From NCBI GenBank assembly GCA_035439485.1, contig DAORKI010000022.1, positions 1-44,929 on the forward strand: 44,929 nt of DNA. The letters are read 5' to 3'. Position 1 is the stretch's first letter. Each line of letters begins with the position of its first letter. Below the pieces are notes generated by a model. It searched no databases. It worked only from the letters and a program-made list of their open reading frames with translations, and was not told where the DNA came from. The translations under genes and the position numbers were made by a program. This stretch comes from CAIKXD01 sp035439485. Its GTDB lineage: Bacteria; Bacteroidota; Bacteroidia; UBA4408. Shown here one piece after another: positions 1-8,414 of the stretch.

Positions 1-437
1 TGTATCACATAGTACTGAATTATTTTATATTATATTGATTTTCAATACTATAATTTTTTATAAAATGAATTTTAAATTAATTTTTGGATAAAAATGATCG
101 AATTAAAAGGTTCATTTAAGATTAATTTAGGATTGAATTTGGCATTTTAGGTAGCATTAAAGTCAAAATAAGTTCCTTTGTTGAACTCCAACTACATTTT
201 TGTAGAGCCCATCAAATGCTTCAAATTAGTATTCTTTGAAAATTATTTATTGTTTTTTTGAAAAGGACGTATGCAATTCAAATTAAATGCTGTTGCAATA
301 TGACATTACAAATTTTGAGCACTCCTTTTATTTTAATGGTTTAAAGTGTTTAACTTTCAATTTGACAGACAAATTTAATATAGCACAATTGGATAGAAAA
401 CATTTGATATTTTGTTTTATATTGAATTAACTTAAGA
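1..437. other. Gene-free stretch at the left edge
   Basis: AT-rich sequence downstream of the broken chitinase gene. I see no credible reading frame. The only local structure I noted is a short hairpin (CTACA, four T, TGTAG) near 192-205, too weak to call a terminator. The neighbouring gene to the left lies outside the window. Confidence 0.5.
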
Positions 438-1762
438 TTAGATTTTTGAAAATTTGAAGCTCATATTTTGGGTCTTTAAAAAATAAATGCCTTGTTCAAG
501 CGAAGAAATATCAATTGTTTCAGAAGTTTGAGTCAATATTCCAACATCAATTACTTGTCCGTAAATATTAAAAATTTGGTAATTATTGGTTTTGATTGGC
601 TTTTCATTAAACGACACATGCAGGTTGTGAGTGGCTGGATTTGGTGCTACACTATAAATTAATTTCATGTTATCACTATTTAGCTTAGTCATTGTAGTTT
701 CAAAAATTTGTTGATAGGTGGAAGCGTATTCATATATACTATTACAAGTACTTACTGCATCCCAATTTATACTCCATGTCATCATTCCACGGAGTTGAGG
801 GTAGCCCGATGGATTCAACAGCGTGTAATTGCCAGGTTGTGGCCCCTGCCCTAATAAATATTTAATAGCAGCGATAACCAAGTTTGAATCTATAAATCCG
901 CCACCAGCAGCCATAGGACAAGCAGGTAAGCCAATTGCTACTTTGCTTGCAGGGAGCCCAGGAAAGTTGCCACCATTGGTGTTAAAGCCTTGAATGATTG
1001 CCTCAGTCATTGCTACAATGAAATCGGCAGTACCTTGTGAATAAATACCGCCATCAATACCATACATGGAGCCGCTAATATATAGTTGAACATGTAAAAT
1101 ATGGAGTGAATCGCTTAGTGCATTTATTACCGGCAAATATGCCCCAAAATACCCCCTTATGCTGATTGGCCACCTTGAACAAAAGCTGTTTCGGGTGCCA
1201 TTGTTAAAATTAATTGATGATCATTTGCTATATAAAAATTAGCCATAATTTGCCTAACAGCATAAATAAGATTTGTTATTGGTTGATCAACAGGAGATGC
1301 AATGGTTCCTCCCGATATTGAAAGTGAGCTGCCTTCTAAATCAATGTCGAGGCCATCAAATCCATATAAATCAATTATATTAGTTAATGTACTAATAAAA
1401 GTGTCTCTTTCCATTATATTATCTAAAGATATTGGCGCAGAGGCACCACCAATGCTAATTAAAACTTTTTTACCTTGAGCTTGGAGTGTTTGTATTTGTG
1501 CAATAAAGGTTGAAGTTGAAACTTGGTCAGGAATAAACTGCATTTTATAATCAGTGCCTGCTTGCGGAATTGCAAAGGCAACATCAATTATATTATATCT
1601 ACTATCAATTGCATCGAGTTGAATGTAAGGAGCATTGGCATCTTGCCAATTATGAAAATATCCAATTAAAGCTGGATTAGGGACTTGCCCCCAGCTGCAA
1701 TGAGTTACCACTATTATAAATAGTAAATGCAGAAGTATTTTATTTTGTCTTTTTCTCATCAT
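438..1762 (-). pseudogene. GH18 chitinase with type IX secretion sorting domain, split by an apparent frameshift
   Basis: Glycoside hydrolase family 18 chitinase, a secreted enzyme that cleaves chitin. The 5' part (1157-1762) has a signal peptide (residues about 1-25), the SxGG strand near 101-107 and the catalytic DxxDxDxE motif at 136-143, with E143 as proton donor. It stops after MAPETAFVQGGQSA. The 3' part (438-1136 from its first Met) carries on the same fold in another frame (GAYLPVINAL, HVQLYISGSMYGIDG, MMTWSINWD) and ends in a Por-type C-terminal sorting domain (SVAPNP, FNIYGQVI, LEQGIYFLK). One missing base just before the TAA, near 1158-1163, would join the two frames at the expected length. 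It is either a real pseudogene or a sequencing/assembly error next to a G run. The halves clearly belong together; whether the gene is dead is unsure. Confidence 0.8.
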
Positions 1763-1877
1763 GATTTAATAATACTATTTTGTAAAAAATATTTTAAGTG
1801 GCTCAATTAATAATTTTACAAACTTAAAAAGATAATTTAGAGAACATATCACTAGATATAATTCACTAAAATAATAA

Positions 1878-2004
1878 TACTGATGTGAAATAAGTAATCG
1901 CCTAAATTTGCTTGACTGCATTCGTGTTAAACTTATTTCCTATTGGCATTAACCAAGGTATGATTTGTAATTTATTGGTATAATTTATAAATCACTTTGG
2001 TATA
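1878..2004 (+). repeat. 125-bp structured interspersed repeat, copy 1
   Basis: First of three related copies in this window (others at 2106-2230 and 44726-44850). It opens with TACTGATGTGA and closes with an imperfect inverted copy of that end (TCACTTTGGTA). The right half folds into a long hairpin at 1953-2000: CCAAGGT pairs with ACTTTGG with one G.T wobble, and a 14-bp inner stem (12 of 14 matching) closes on loop TGGT. Compared with copy 2, paired positions change on both sides. Flanking sequence differs from that of the other copies, so the ends are probably real element ends. No coding capacity. Confidence 0.75.
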
Positions 2005-2105
2005 AGAAAATTTTAATGGCAAAAAACTTACTTGTTGATGATTTAAGTTTTATACCGATTACACTTTCAATTTAGTCCAATTGCAGCAAGTCCTTATTGT
2101 ACTAA

Positions 2106-2230
2106 TACCGATGTGAAATAAGTAATAGCCCAAATTTGCTTCACTGCATTCGTACTAAACTTCTTTCCTATCGGTATTAACCAATGTATGATTTATAAAT
2201 TATAGTCATAATTTATAAATCACATTGATA
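2106..2230 (+). repeat. 125-bp structured interspersed repeat, copy 2
   Basis: Best-preserved copy. The ends TACCGATGTGA and TCACATTGATA form a 9-of-11 terminal inverted repeat. The right half is a nearly perfect hairpin at 2182-2227: a 14-bp stem (2190-2203 with 2208-2221, loop AGTC) continues, after a two-base bulge, with CAATGT pairing to ACATTG. The left end TACCGAT can also pair with an internal ATCGGTA at 2170-2176. It shares the block CAAATTTGCTTCACTGCATT, in near-identical form, with the other copies. It is bounded by TA at both ends, as expected of small non-autonomous elements that target TA, but no transposase is nearby. Confidence 0.8.
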
Positions 2231-2255
2231 TAATTTCAAGAAGTATCGGCATAAA

Positions 2256-2302
2256 CAATTGCATATTTATGGTTTATTTGGACTAAAAAATAAATGCAAT
2301 TG
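2256..2302 (+). repeat. Isolated hairpin beside repeat copy 2
   Basis: CAATTGCATATTTAT at 2256-2270 pairs with AATAAATGCAATTG at 2289-2302 with a single bulged base, enclosing an 18-base loop. No T tract follows, so it is not a standard terminator. It lies 25 bases right of the 125-bp repeat copy and may be the remnant of another small element in this gene-free island. Confidence 0.5.
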
Positions 2303-2572
2303 GTATTACTTTTTAGGCGAATACTCATAACACAAATTTCACATGAGAAATCTCTCAACTTTATTTTGCTTCAATCTCAAGCATTAACTCCCGTTTTGAA
2401 TTTCAAAATAGCTCACCATTCTTACAGTCCAAAACAGTTTGTGAGCACTTGATATTATTGCAAAATTTTGATGATGAACTATCGTTATTGCGCAATCAGG
2501 GTTTAAAAATAAAAAAATAATTAGTTGTACTTTTTTAGTGGGATAGGTAAGCTAATATGATTAAATTGGCTC

Positions 2573-2662
2573 ATGCGTTAAGGATGGGCGTGGCATCTTT
2601 TTTGGCTTATGCCAAAAAAATAGAACATACAGCCTGGCCCCTGCTTCAGCAGGGGAACGCCA
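2573..2662 (+). repeat. Variable-centre palindromic element, copy A
   Basis: It starts ATGCGTTAAGGATGGGCGTG and has two perfect hairpins: TTTTTTGGC-TTAT-GCCAAAAAA at 2598-2619 and CCCCTGC-TTCA-GCAGGGG at 2638-2655. The flanks align base by base with the element at 23182-23320 (ATGCGTAAAGGA, GGCATCCTTTTTTT, AAAAAAGATAGA, GGCCTGACC), while the centre differs. It sits just 3' of smpB, whose transcript would run through it. From memory it resembles a repeat common between Bacteroidota genes; I could not check this. Confidence 0.65.
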
Positions 2663-2678
2663 AAATTAAAATGCTATT

Positions 2679-3137
2679 CTATTTCATTTTACGTGCCATT
2701 TCACGCGTTGCATCTTTTGTTTTTAAAGATTCTCTTTTATCATAAAGTTTTTTGCCTTTTGCGATGTGTATTTGCAATTTAGCGAAGCCATTTTCGTTAA
2801 TGAACAACAAGGTAGGAATTAGCGTAAATCCTTTATTTTTTAATTTAGAAATAATTTTAGTGATTTCGTTTTTTTTTAGTAACAGTTTTCGTTCGCGTTT
2901 GGGTGCATGATTATTAAGGCTTGCTTCCTTATATTCAGAAATGTTCATGTTTTTTACCCATACTTCATTGTTATGTACAAAACAATAAGCTTCTGTAATA
3001 GAGGCTTTACCTTGACGAATAGACTTTATTTCGGAGCCCATGAGTTGAAGTCCGCAATCATAGCGGTCCATAAGTGTAAATTCAAAAGAGGCTCTTTTGT
3101 TTTTTATCTGAACATCTTTTTCTAATTTCATTTTCAT
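2679..3137 (-). CDS. smpB: SsrA-binding protein SmpB
   Basis: Small basic protein that binds tmRNA and delivers it to stalled ribosomes for trans-translation in the cytosol. At 152 residues it has the normal family length. Recognisable blocks are the N-terminal NKRASFEF, the oligonucleotide-binding-barrel segment GSEIKSIRQGKASITEAYCF, HAPKRERKLLL in the middle and GKKLYDKRE near residue 132, followed by a basic tail. The start ATG overlaps the stop of the upstream acyltransferase by four bases (ATGA), indicating translational coupling in a two-gene operon. The tmRNA gene is not in this window. A palindromic repeat lies immediately downstream. Identification is secure. Confidence 0.97.
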   Translation of the reverse strand: MKMKLEKDVQIKNKRASFEFTLMDRYDCGLQLMGSEIKSIRQGKASITEAYCFVHNNEVWVKNMNISEYKEASLNNHAPKRERKLLLKKNEITKIISKLKNKGFTLIPTLLFINENGFAKLQIHIAKGKKLYDKRESLKTKDATREMARKMK

Positions 3138-4429
3138 TGTTCAGTAAATTTTTGAATAGCTTGTACACAGGCCATACGTTTTTGTAAAATAATTTCTTTT
3201 TCGCTTTTGGTTAATTTGGCTATTTTGATATGTGCTTTAATGGCTCGGAAATAAGTTGCTAAATGTAAAGCTAAAACCCCACTAAAATGCAATGCCAAGA
3301 CTAACATGAACGCCTTTAATAATGATATAGTTAAAGTAAAAATAAGTAGCAAAATGAGATACCATACAAAATGCAAGGCACCAGCCGCACCAATATTTAC
3401 AGAGCTGTAAAACTCGCGCTTTTTTACAGTTTTTGTTGCTATTTTATTAGCTACCATATAGGGCCATGAGTTAAATAGCAATGCAGGTATTGAAGGAATT
3501 AATAAAAACAAAAATGTAATGTAATTTGAGATAAATTTATGTTGAACTAAATTCTGTTTAATATATTTTTCGCGAAGTTTATGTTTGGATAATTCTTCAA
3601 TATATTCAATAACAGCTGGCTTACAGCTGTTTAGCAAATCATTCTGCGTATTTATTTTATGACTAAAAGCTTTCAATTTTTCGAATTCCACTAAAGCACT
3701 TTTGCTTTTTGCTATAAGTAGGTAAAGGAAATTACGCTTTACAAAATGGAAGAACACATGATTATTATGGTCGTGAATGTTATACATGGCTTCATTCAAT
3801 GCATTTTCTACATCTTTGGTAAAGCGCATTGCAGCTTGTGAATCAAGTATTTTTGATGCATCAAAATAGTCATTTACTTTTAAAGGTTGATTAAAATTGA
3901 TTAGTACTTCACTGTTTAATGAATCAGGATCATCATAATTTAATCCCACACAAGTTACAAAAAGTTCTTTGCTTGATGTAAAACTTTGAAGTGCCCCATG
4001 AGCAATGCGTGCTGTGCCTTTTTTTAAGGGACGTAATTTACTTTCGCGTTCGCAATTTCCTTCAGGGAAAATAGCAATACTTGCGTTATTGTTGAGCAAT
4101 TGGTAACATCTATTAAATACTTCTTTATTTTTCTCAATATTTTCAAATCCTTCTTGCATACGATATATAGGCGCAATTCCAATGGCATTTAAAATTTTTG
4201 CGGCTATTGGTTTTTTAAACACATCGCCTCTGGCCAAAAACCAAACCGCTTGTTTAGTATGTAAACCAATCATTACCCCATCCCAAAAGGCATTGCTGTG
4301 ATTTATTGCTATTAATAAAGGCTTATTAACTGGTACTTTTTCGAGATTTAATACAGAAATTTTTGCATAATATAATTGGGCTGTGACGTAATATATTGCT
4401 TTAAGTATATAATGTAAAAGGAGGTTCAT
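3134..4429 (-). CDS. PlsC-type glycerolipid acyltransferase with C-terminal membrane segments
   Basis: Membrane acyltransferase of the 1-acylglycerol-3-phosphate acyltransferase superfamily, probably acylating a phospholipid or related lipid at the inner membrane. The sequence shows motif I NHSNAFWD (HX4D), a block around YRMQEGFENI and motif III IFPEGNC, all in the first 140 residues. The C-terminal half has strongly hydrophobic stretches (YITFLFLLIPSIPALLF and VWYLILLLIFTLTISLLKAF), so the protein is longer than plain PlsC, 431 residues. I place the start at the ATG at 4429. An in-frame TTG nine bases upstream falls inside a -7-like box and is less likely. It is translationally coupled to smpB. 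The exact substrate cannot be told from sequence. Confidence 0.85.
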   Translation of the reverse strand: MNLLLHYILKAIYYVTAQLYYAKISVLNLEKVPVNKPLLIAINHSNAFWDGVMIGLHTKQAVWFLARGDVFKKPIAAKILNAIGIAPIYRMQEGFENIEKNKEVFNRCYQLLNNNASIAIFPEGNCERESKLRPLKKGTARIAHGALQSFTSSKELFVTCVGLNYDDPDSLNSEVLINFNQPLKVNDYFDASKILDSQAAMRFTKDVENALNEAMYNIHDHNNHVFFHFVKRNFLYLLIAKSKSALVEFEKLKAFSHKINTQNDLLNSCKPAVIEYIEELSKHKLREKYIKQNLVQHKFISNYITFLFLLIPSIPALLFNSWPYMVANKIATKTVKKREFYSSVNIGAAGALHFVWYLILLLIFTLTISLLKAFMLVLALHFSGVLALHLATYFRAIKAHIKIAKLTKSEKEIILQKRMACVQAIQKFTEQ

Positions 4430-4435
4430 AGCCCG

Positions 4436-4443
4436 CAAAATTA
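4436..4443 (-). promoter_or_regulatory. -7 box for the acyltransferase-smpB operon
   Basis: On the minus strand this reads TAATTTTG, matching the Bacteroidota TAnnTTTG -7 element. A CAAA on the plus strand at 4467-4470 would give a -33 TTTG with 23 bases of spacing, slightly long. Transcription would begin almost at the ATG, giving a nearly leaderless mRNA. Confidence 0.4.
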
Positions 4444-4485
4444 ACTTTTATTACTCAATTATTCTGCAAATTAAAATATGCTTTT

Positions 4486-4493
4486 TATTTTTG
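4486..4493 (+). promoter_or_regulatory. -7 box for the desaturase gene
   Basis: TATTTTTG matches TAnnTTTG, 17 bases before the ATG at 4510. No clear -33 TTTG at the expected distance. The 80-bp gap to the divergent acyltransferase carries both promoters. Confidence 0.45.
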
Positions 4494-4509
4494 TGAATTT
4501 TAATACCCA

Positions 4510-5403
4510 ATGGAAGATTATAAACAAACATTACTATTACTCATTTCCACTCCTTTATATGCAGTTTTAATTGGGTTGGAGATGATGATGAGCTCTATAC
4601 ATCATAAACATTTATATACAGTAAAGGATACGCTTACGAATGTATATTTGACAAGTTTAAACTTTGGACTAGAATTACTGATTCGAACATTTTGCTTAGG
4701 ATTTCTAGCTTACTTTTTTCAGTTTCATTTTATAAGTTTTGAAAATCCATATTTGTATTGGGCTTTATTATTAGTTTTTCAAGATATAGCATTTTATTTT
4801 GAACATAGGGTGGATCATTATTGTCGCTTTTTTTGGGCTGTACACGTGACGCATCATTCTTCTGAAAAGTATAATTTAACGACTGGCTTTAGGTCATCTG
4901 TTTTTCAACCATTATATAGATTTGTGTATTTTATTCCATTGGCTTTATTTGGGTTTAAGCCATTAGATATTATGTTTATGTATAGTGCAACTCAAATTTA
5001 TGGTATATTAATACACACTCAGTATGTTAAAAAATTAGGTTTCTTAGAGTACTTTATGGCAACCCCTTCGCATCACAGAGTGCATCACGCAAGCAATACT
5101 TTATTTTTAGATAAAAACATGGGAATGGTGTTTATTATTTGGGATAAAATATTTGGCACCTTTGCGTCTGAAGATGATTTAAAAAACGAAGAAATTCGTT
5201 TTGGATTGACTAAAAATATTGAAAGACCAAACCATCCGGTTGATATTGTTTTTCATGAGTGGCTCAATATTGCTGATGATTTAAAAAGGGATTTACCATT
5301 TGCAACCAAGTTGAAATATGTATTTATGCCACCCGGCTGGAGCCATGATGGTAGCAGGAAAACATCTAAACAATTAAGGGAGGAGATGAAAGTTGAAAGT
5401 TGA
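4510..5403 (+). CDS. Fatty acid hydroxylase / sterol desaturase family membrane protein
   Basis: Integral-membrane di-iron oxygenase of the fatty acid hydroxylase superfamily. The three histidine clusters are present: EHRVDH near residue 100, HVTHHS about 15 residues later, and HHRVHH near residue 194, together binding the di-iron centre. Hydrophobic segments flank them. At 297 residues the length is normal. The family hydroxylates or desaturates lipids (sterols, carotenoids, fatty acids); the substrate here is unknown. The last four codons (Lys-Val-Glu-Ser) and the stop are already part of the GAAAGTTG tandem array that follows, so array sequence has become, or has replaced, the original C-terminus. 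Confidence 0.9.
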   Translation: MEDYKQTLLLLISTPLYAVLIGLEMMMSSIHHKHLYTVKDTLTNVYLTSLNFGLELLIRTFCLGFLAYFFQFHFISFENPYLYWALLLVFQDIAFYFEHRVDHYCRFFWAVHVTHHSSEKYNLTTGFRSSVFQPLYRFVYFIPLALFGFKPLDIMFMYSATQIYGILIHTQYVKKLGFLEYFMATPSHHRVHHASNTLFLDKNMGMVFIIWDKIFGTFASEDDLKNEEIRFGLTKNIERPNHPVDIVFHEWLNIADDLKRDLPFATKLKYVFMPPGWSHDGSRKTSKQLREEMKVES

Positions 5404-6078
5404 AAGTTGGAAAGTTGAAAGTTAGAAAGTTAGAAAGTTGAAAGTTAGAAAGTTGAAAGGGGAAAGTTGAAAGTTGGAAAGGGGAAAGTTGAATGTTGAA
5501 AGGGGAAAGTTGTAAAGTTGAAAGTTGGAAAGTTGGAAAGTTGGAAAGTTGGAAAGTTGAAAGGGGAAAGGGGAAAGTTGTAAAGTTGAAAGTTGGAAAG
5601 TTGGAAAGTTGAAAGTTGGAAAGGGGAAAGATGGAAAGGGGAAAGTTGAAAGTTGAAAGTGGAAAGTTGGAAAGGGGAAAGTTGAAAGTTGGAAAGGGGA
5701 AAGTTAGAAAGTTGAAAGGGGAAAGTTGAAAGTTGGAAAGTTGGAAAGTGGAAAGTTGAAAGTTAGAAAGTTGAAAGGGGAAAGTTGAAAGTTGGAAAGT
5801 TGAAAGGGGAAAGTTGAAAGTTGGAAAGTTGAAAGGGGAAAGTTGTAAAGGGGAAAGTTGAAAGTTGGAAAGTTGAAAGTTGAAAGTTGAAAGTGGAAAG
5901 TTGGAAAGGGGAAAGTTGAAAGTTGAAAGTGGAAAGTTGGAAAGGGGAAAGTTGAAAGTTGGAAAGTTGAAAGGGGAAAGTTGTAAAGGGGAAAGTTGTA
6001 AAGGGGAAAGTTGAAAGTTGAAAGGGGAAAGTTGAAAGTTGGAAAGTTGAAAGGGGAAGTTGGAAAGTTGGAAAGGGG
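5388..6078 (+). repeat. Cytosine-free minisatellite of GAAAGTTG-type units
   Basis: About 690 bp built almost wholly from short units beginning GAAAG: GAAAGTTG, GGAAAGTTG, GGGGAAAGTTG, GAAAGTTAGA and occasional GTAAAGTTG. The plus strand has no C at all from 5372 to 6084 (713 bases). Higher-order blocks such as GGGGAAAGTTGAAAGTTG recur, suggesting growth by slippage and unequal recombination. Many GGGG tracts lie on one strand. It separates the convergent desaturase and TerB-like genes. There are no unique spacers, so it is not a CRISPR array. Confidence 0.95.
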
Positions 6079-6202
6079 ATATTTCTGGGTTTGAATTTAA
6101 TGTGAATTAAAATTTTTAATTAAAAAACTTGAAAAGAACATAATGATCAGCTTGTAAAGTTTTTACAAATATTTATTATAAGGAAAAGTCTTTTGGTATT
6201 TG
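6079..6202. other. Short spacer between the minisatellite and the TerB-like gene
   Basis: About 120 bp of AT-rich sequence with no reading frame and no clear terminator hairpin. It is the 3' flank of the TerB-like gene. Confidence 0.4.
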
Positions 6203-6571
6203 CTAATGCAGCTCATTCACCACACGCTCAATTTCTTCAAACAGATTTTTTTCAGAAGATTTTATTTCCCCATCAGCCTTCATAATTTGAAAAAGATTTT
6301 GCAACAATTGTAATCCATTTTGTTTTTCTGCTAGAAATTTGGGCGCAACTTTTTTTATAGCCTCAACCCGCTTTCCTTGAGGAATAGTCATGTACTTTTT
6401 ATATACTTGACCTACTAATAATTCATTTTGACTTGATGAACTAAAATGCTCCAAATCCATTTTATCGAAAAGAACTTCAATTTCGTGAAGACTAAGATCA
6501 TTATCGACATTAGCCATACACAAATACACAAACAATACAAACTCACTATATGAAAACTCGCTTAAAGGCAT
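6203..6571 (-). CDS. TerB-like (tellurite resistance / DjlA N-terminal) domain protein
   Basis: Small, probably cytosolic helical protein of 122 residues. Two acidic Asp-rich turns typical of the TerB fold are visible: the ANVDNDLSLHEIEVL segment near residue 20 and IMKADGEIKSSEKNLFEEI near residue 95. In other proteins of the family these acidic loops bind metal. TerB-like proteins are linked to stress response and membrane-associated complexes, but the precise role is unknown. It follows the ABC exporter gene by 55 bases and has its own -7-like box, so it may be transcribed separately. No signal peptide. Confidence 0.7.
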   Translation of the reverse strand: MPLSEFSYSEFVLFVYLCMANVDNDLSLHEIEVLFDKMDLEHFSSSSQNELLVGQVYKKYMTIPQGKRVEAIKKVAPKFLAEKQNGLQLLQNLFQIMKADGEIKSSEKNLFEEIERVVNELH

Positions 6572-6586
6572 TTGATTTTTTTTTTA

Positions 6587-6594
6587 CAAAAGTA
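6587..6594 (-). promoter_or_regulatory. -7 box for the TerB-like gene
   Basis: Minus-strand TACTTTTG matches TAnnTTTG, 15 bases before the ATG. It lies in the 55-bp gap after the ABC exporter gene. No good -33 element seen. Confidence 0.4.
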
Positions 6595-6626
6595 AGGCAA
6601 TGGTAAATGCTTTAAAGTTAAAAAAC

Positions 6627-8375
6627 TTAAACACCTTTTCGCTCTCCAATTTGTTGGCGCCACATTGCAAAATATAAACCTTTAAGATGTAACAATTCAT
6701 CATGTGTTCCGCTTTCAACAATACTACCTTTTTCGAGTACTACAATTTTATTGGCATGCATAATGGTGGACAATCGGTGTGCGATAAGCACCGTGATATG
6801 TTCTTTTTTGGCACTCACATCTCTAATAGTTCTGCTTATTTCTTCTTCAGTTATGGAATCAAGAGCTGATGTTGCTTCATCGAAAACGATTACATCGGGT
6901 CTTCTTAATAATGCTCGTGCGATTGAAAGTCTTTGTTTTTCACCACCTGAAACTTTTACACCTCCCTCCCCTATAATCGTATCGAGACCTTTATCAGCCC
7001 TTTGCAAAAGATTTTGTGCAGCAGCCTTTTCGAGCACTTCATAACATTCTTTATCGCTGGCTTCAGGTTTAACAAAAAGTAAGTTTTCACGAATGGTTCC
7101 CGAAAACAATTGTGTGTCTTGAGTAACAAAACCAATGTGCTCTCTTAATTGATCAAAATCGATATCAATATTAGGGTGGTTGTTGTATAAAATTTTACCA
7201 CTTTTTGGAGTGTATAACCCTACTAAAAGTTTTACTAAGGTAGTTTTTCCACTTCCTGAAGGACCCACAAAAGCAATTGTTTCACCTTTATTCACATTAA
7301 AATTAATTTCATTTAGTGCATTAGTAGAAGAGCTCAAATGCTTGAATGAAACTGATTGAAATTCTAAAGATTTTAGGGCATCAATTTTTACTGGAGAATT
7401 AGGTTTAACTTCAACTGGCGTTTCAATTATTTCTTTAAAATTATTTAATGACACTTCTGTTTCACGATATATATTAATAATATTTCCTAATTCTTGAAGT
7501 GGTCCAAAAATAAAAAATGAGTAAATAAATAAAGAGAAGAACTCACCTACAGTAATCTTTTGTGCATAAATTAAATAAAGCATCATGAATAAAATAGCAT
7601 TTCGAAGTAGGTTCACAAATGTTCCTTGCACAAAACTCAAACTTCTTATATATCTAACTTTTTTCAATTCTAATTTCAATATTTTTTCAGTTGTGTTATT
7701 GAGTCTATTTATTTCTTGCTGCGATAAACCCAAACTTTTTACTAATTCAATATTTCTTAGAGATTCGGTTGTAGAACCTGCAAGTGCAGTTGTTTCACCG
7801 ACTATTTTTTTCTGAATTATTTTAATCCTTTTACTTAGTACTGAGCTTAAAATACCAAGTACAGGGATGGTTAAAAAATAAACAGGTGCAATAACCCAAT
7901 ATACATTAATGGCATAAACTACTACAAAAATAATTCCAACTATGGAGGTAAACAACACATTTACCATTGCGGTAATTAACTTTTCGACATCAGTTCGTAC
8001 TTTTTGCAATTTTCCTAACGTTTCGCCACTTCTTTGGTCTTCAAAAACGGTGTAGGGTAATTCAAGAGAGTGTTTTAAACCATCAGAATAGATTTGAGCT
8101 CCAAGTCGTTGAACAATGACGTTCACATAATAATCTTGAAAATTTTTAGCTATTCGAGAAACCATTGCTACACCCATGGCAGCGAGTATTAAAAGGCCAG
8201 CACCTTCTATAAATTCATCATGTGTTTTTTCACTGAATTTAGTTACATACTCATCAATTATTTTCCTAAATATCCAAGGATCGAGAAGGGAAAATATTTG
8301 GTTTATGGCAGCTAAAAATAGAGCTAGTACAAGTAGTTGCCAATATTTTTTTAGGTATGCGAATAATATATTCAT
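6627..8375 (-). CDS. MsbA-like ABC exporter (fused membrane and ATPase domains)
   Basis: Half-transporter of 582 residues that would work as a homodimer exporting lipid, drug or peptide across the inner membrane. Residues about 1-320 form the six-helix transmembrane domain. The ATPase domain has Walker A GPSGSGKTT, Q-loop (FVTQDTQLFSG), signature VSGGEKQRLSIARA, Walker B VIVFDEATSALD and H-loop IAHRLSTI. All catalytic residues look intact. It is the fourth gene of a run wecB, SLC13 transporter, Nudix, ABC with small gaps. A possible internal -7 box lies just upstream. In Bacteroidota such proteins are usually annotated only as ABC transporters; a lipid A flippase role is possible but not shown. 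Confidence 0.92.
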   Translation of the reverse strand: MNILFAYLKKYWQLLVLALFLAAINQIFSLLDPWIFRKIIDEYVTKFSEKTHDEFIEGAGLLILAAMGVAMVSRIAKNFQDYYVNVIVQRLGAQIYSDGLKHSLELPYTVFEDQRSGETLGKLQKVRTDVEKLITAMVNVLFTSIVGIIFVVVYAINVYWVIAPVYFLTIPVLGILSSVLSKRIKIIQKKIVGETTALAGSTTESLRNIELVKSLGLSQQEINRLNNTTEKILKLELKKVRYIRSLSFVQGTFVNLLRNAILFMMLYLIYAQKITVGEFFSLFIYSFFIFGPLQELGNIINIYRETEVSLNNFKEIIETPVEVKPNSPVKIDALKSLEFQSVSFKHLSSSTNALNEINFNVNKGETIAFVGPSGSGKTTLVKLLVGLYTPKSGKILYNNHPNIDIDFDQLREHIGFVTQDTQLFSGTIRENLLFVKPEASDKECYEVLEKAAAQNLLQRADKGLDTIIGEGGVKVSGGEKQRLSIARALLRRPDVIVFDEATSALDSITEEEISRTIRDVSAKKEHITVLIAHRLSTIMHANKIVVLEKGSIVESGTHDELLHLKGLYFAMWRQQIGERKGV

Positions 8376-8400
8376 TTAATATTTTTTAGAAAAGAGTGAC

Positions 8401-8408
8401 AAAAGTAC
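8401..8408 (-). promoter_or_regulatory. Possible -7 box for the ABC exporter gene
   Basis: Minus-strand TACTTTTG in the 39-bp gap after the Nudix gene. A TTTG lies 15 bases further upstream, closer than the usual 19-21, so the match is only partial. Confidence 0.33.
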
Positions 8409-8414
8409 TAATAA

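Noticed and set aside
2557..2745. Plus-strand frame of 62 codons
   Set aside because: It runs through a palindromic repeat and the antisense end of smpB; no support as a gene.
5388..6078. CRISPR-like array
   Set aside because: Units are 7-11 bases with no unique spacers and no cas genes nearby; it is a simple minisatellite.
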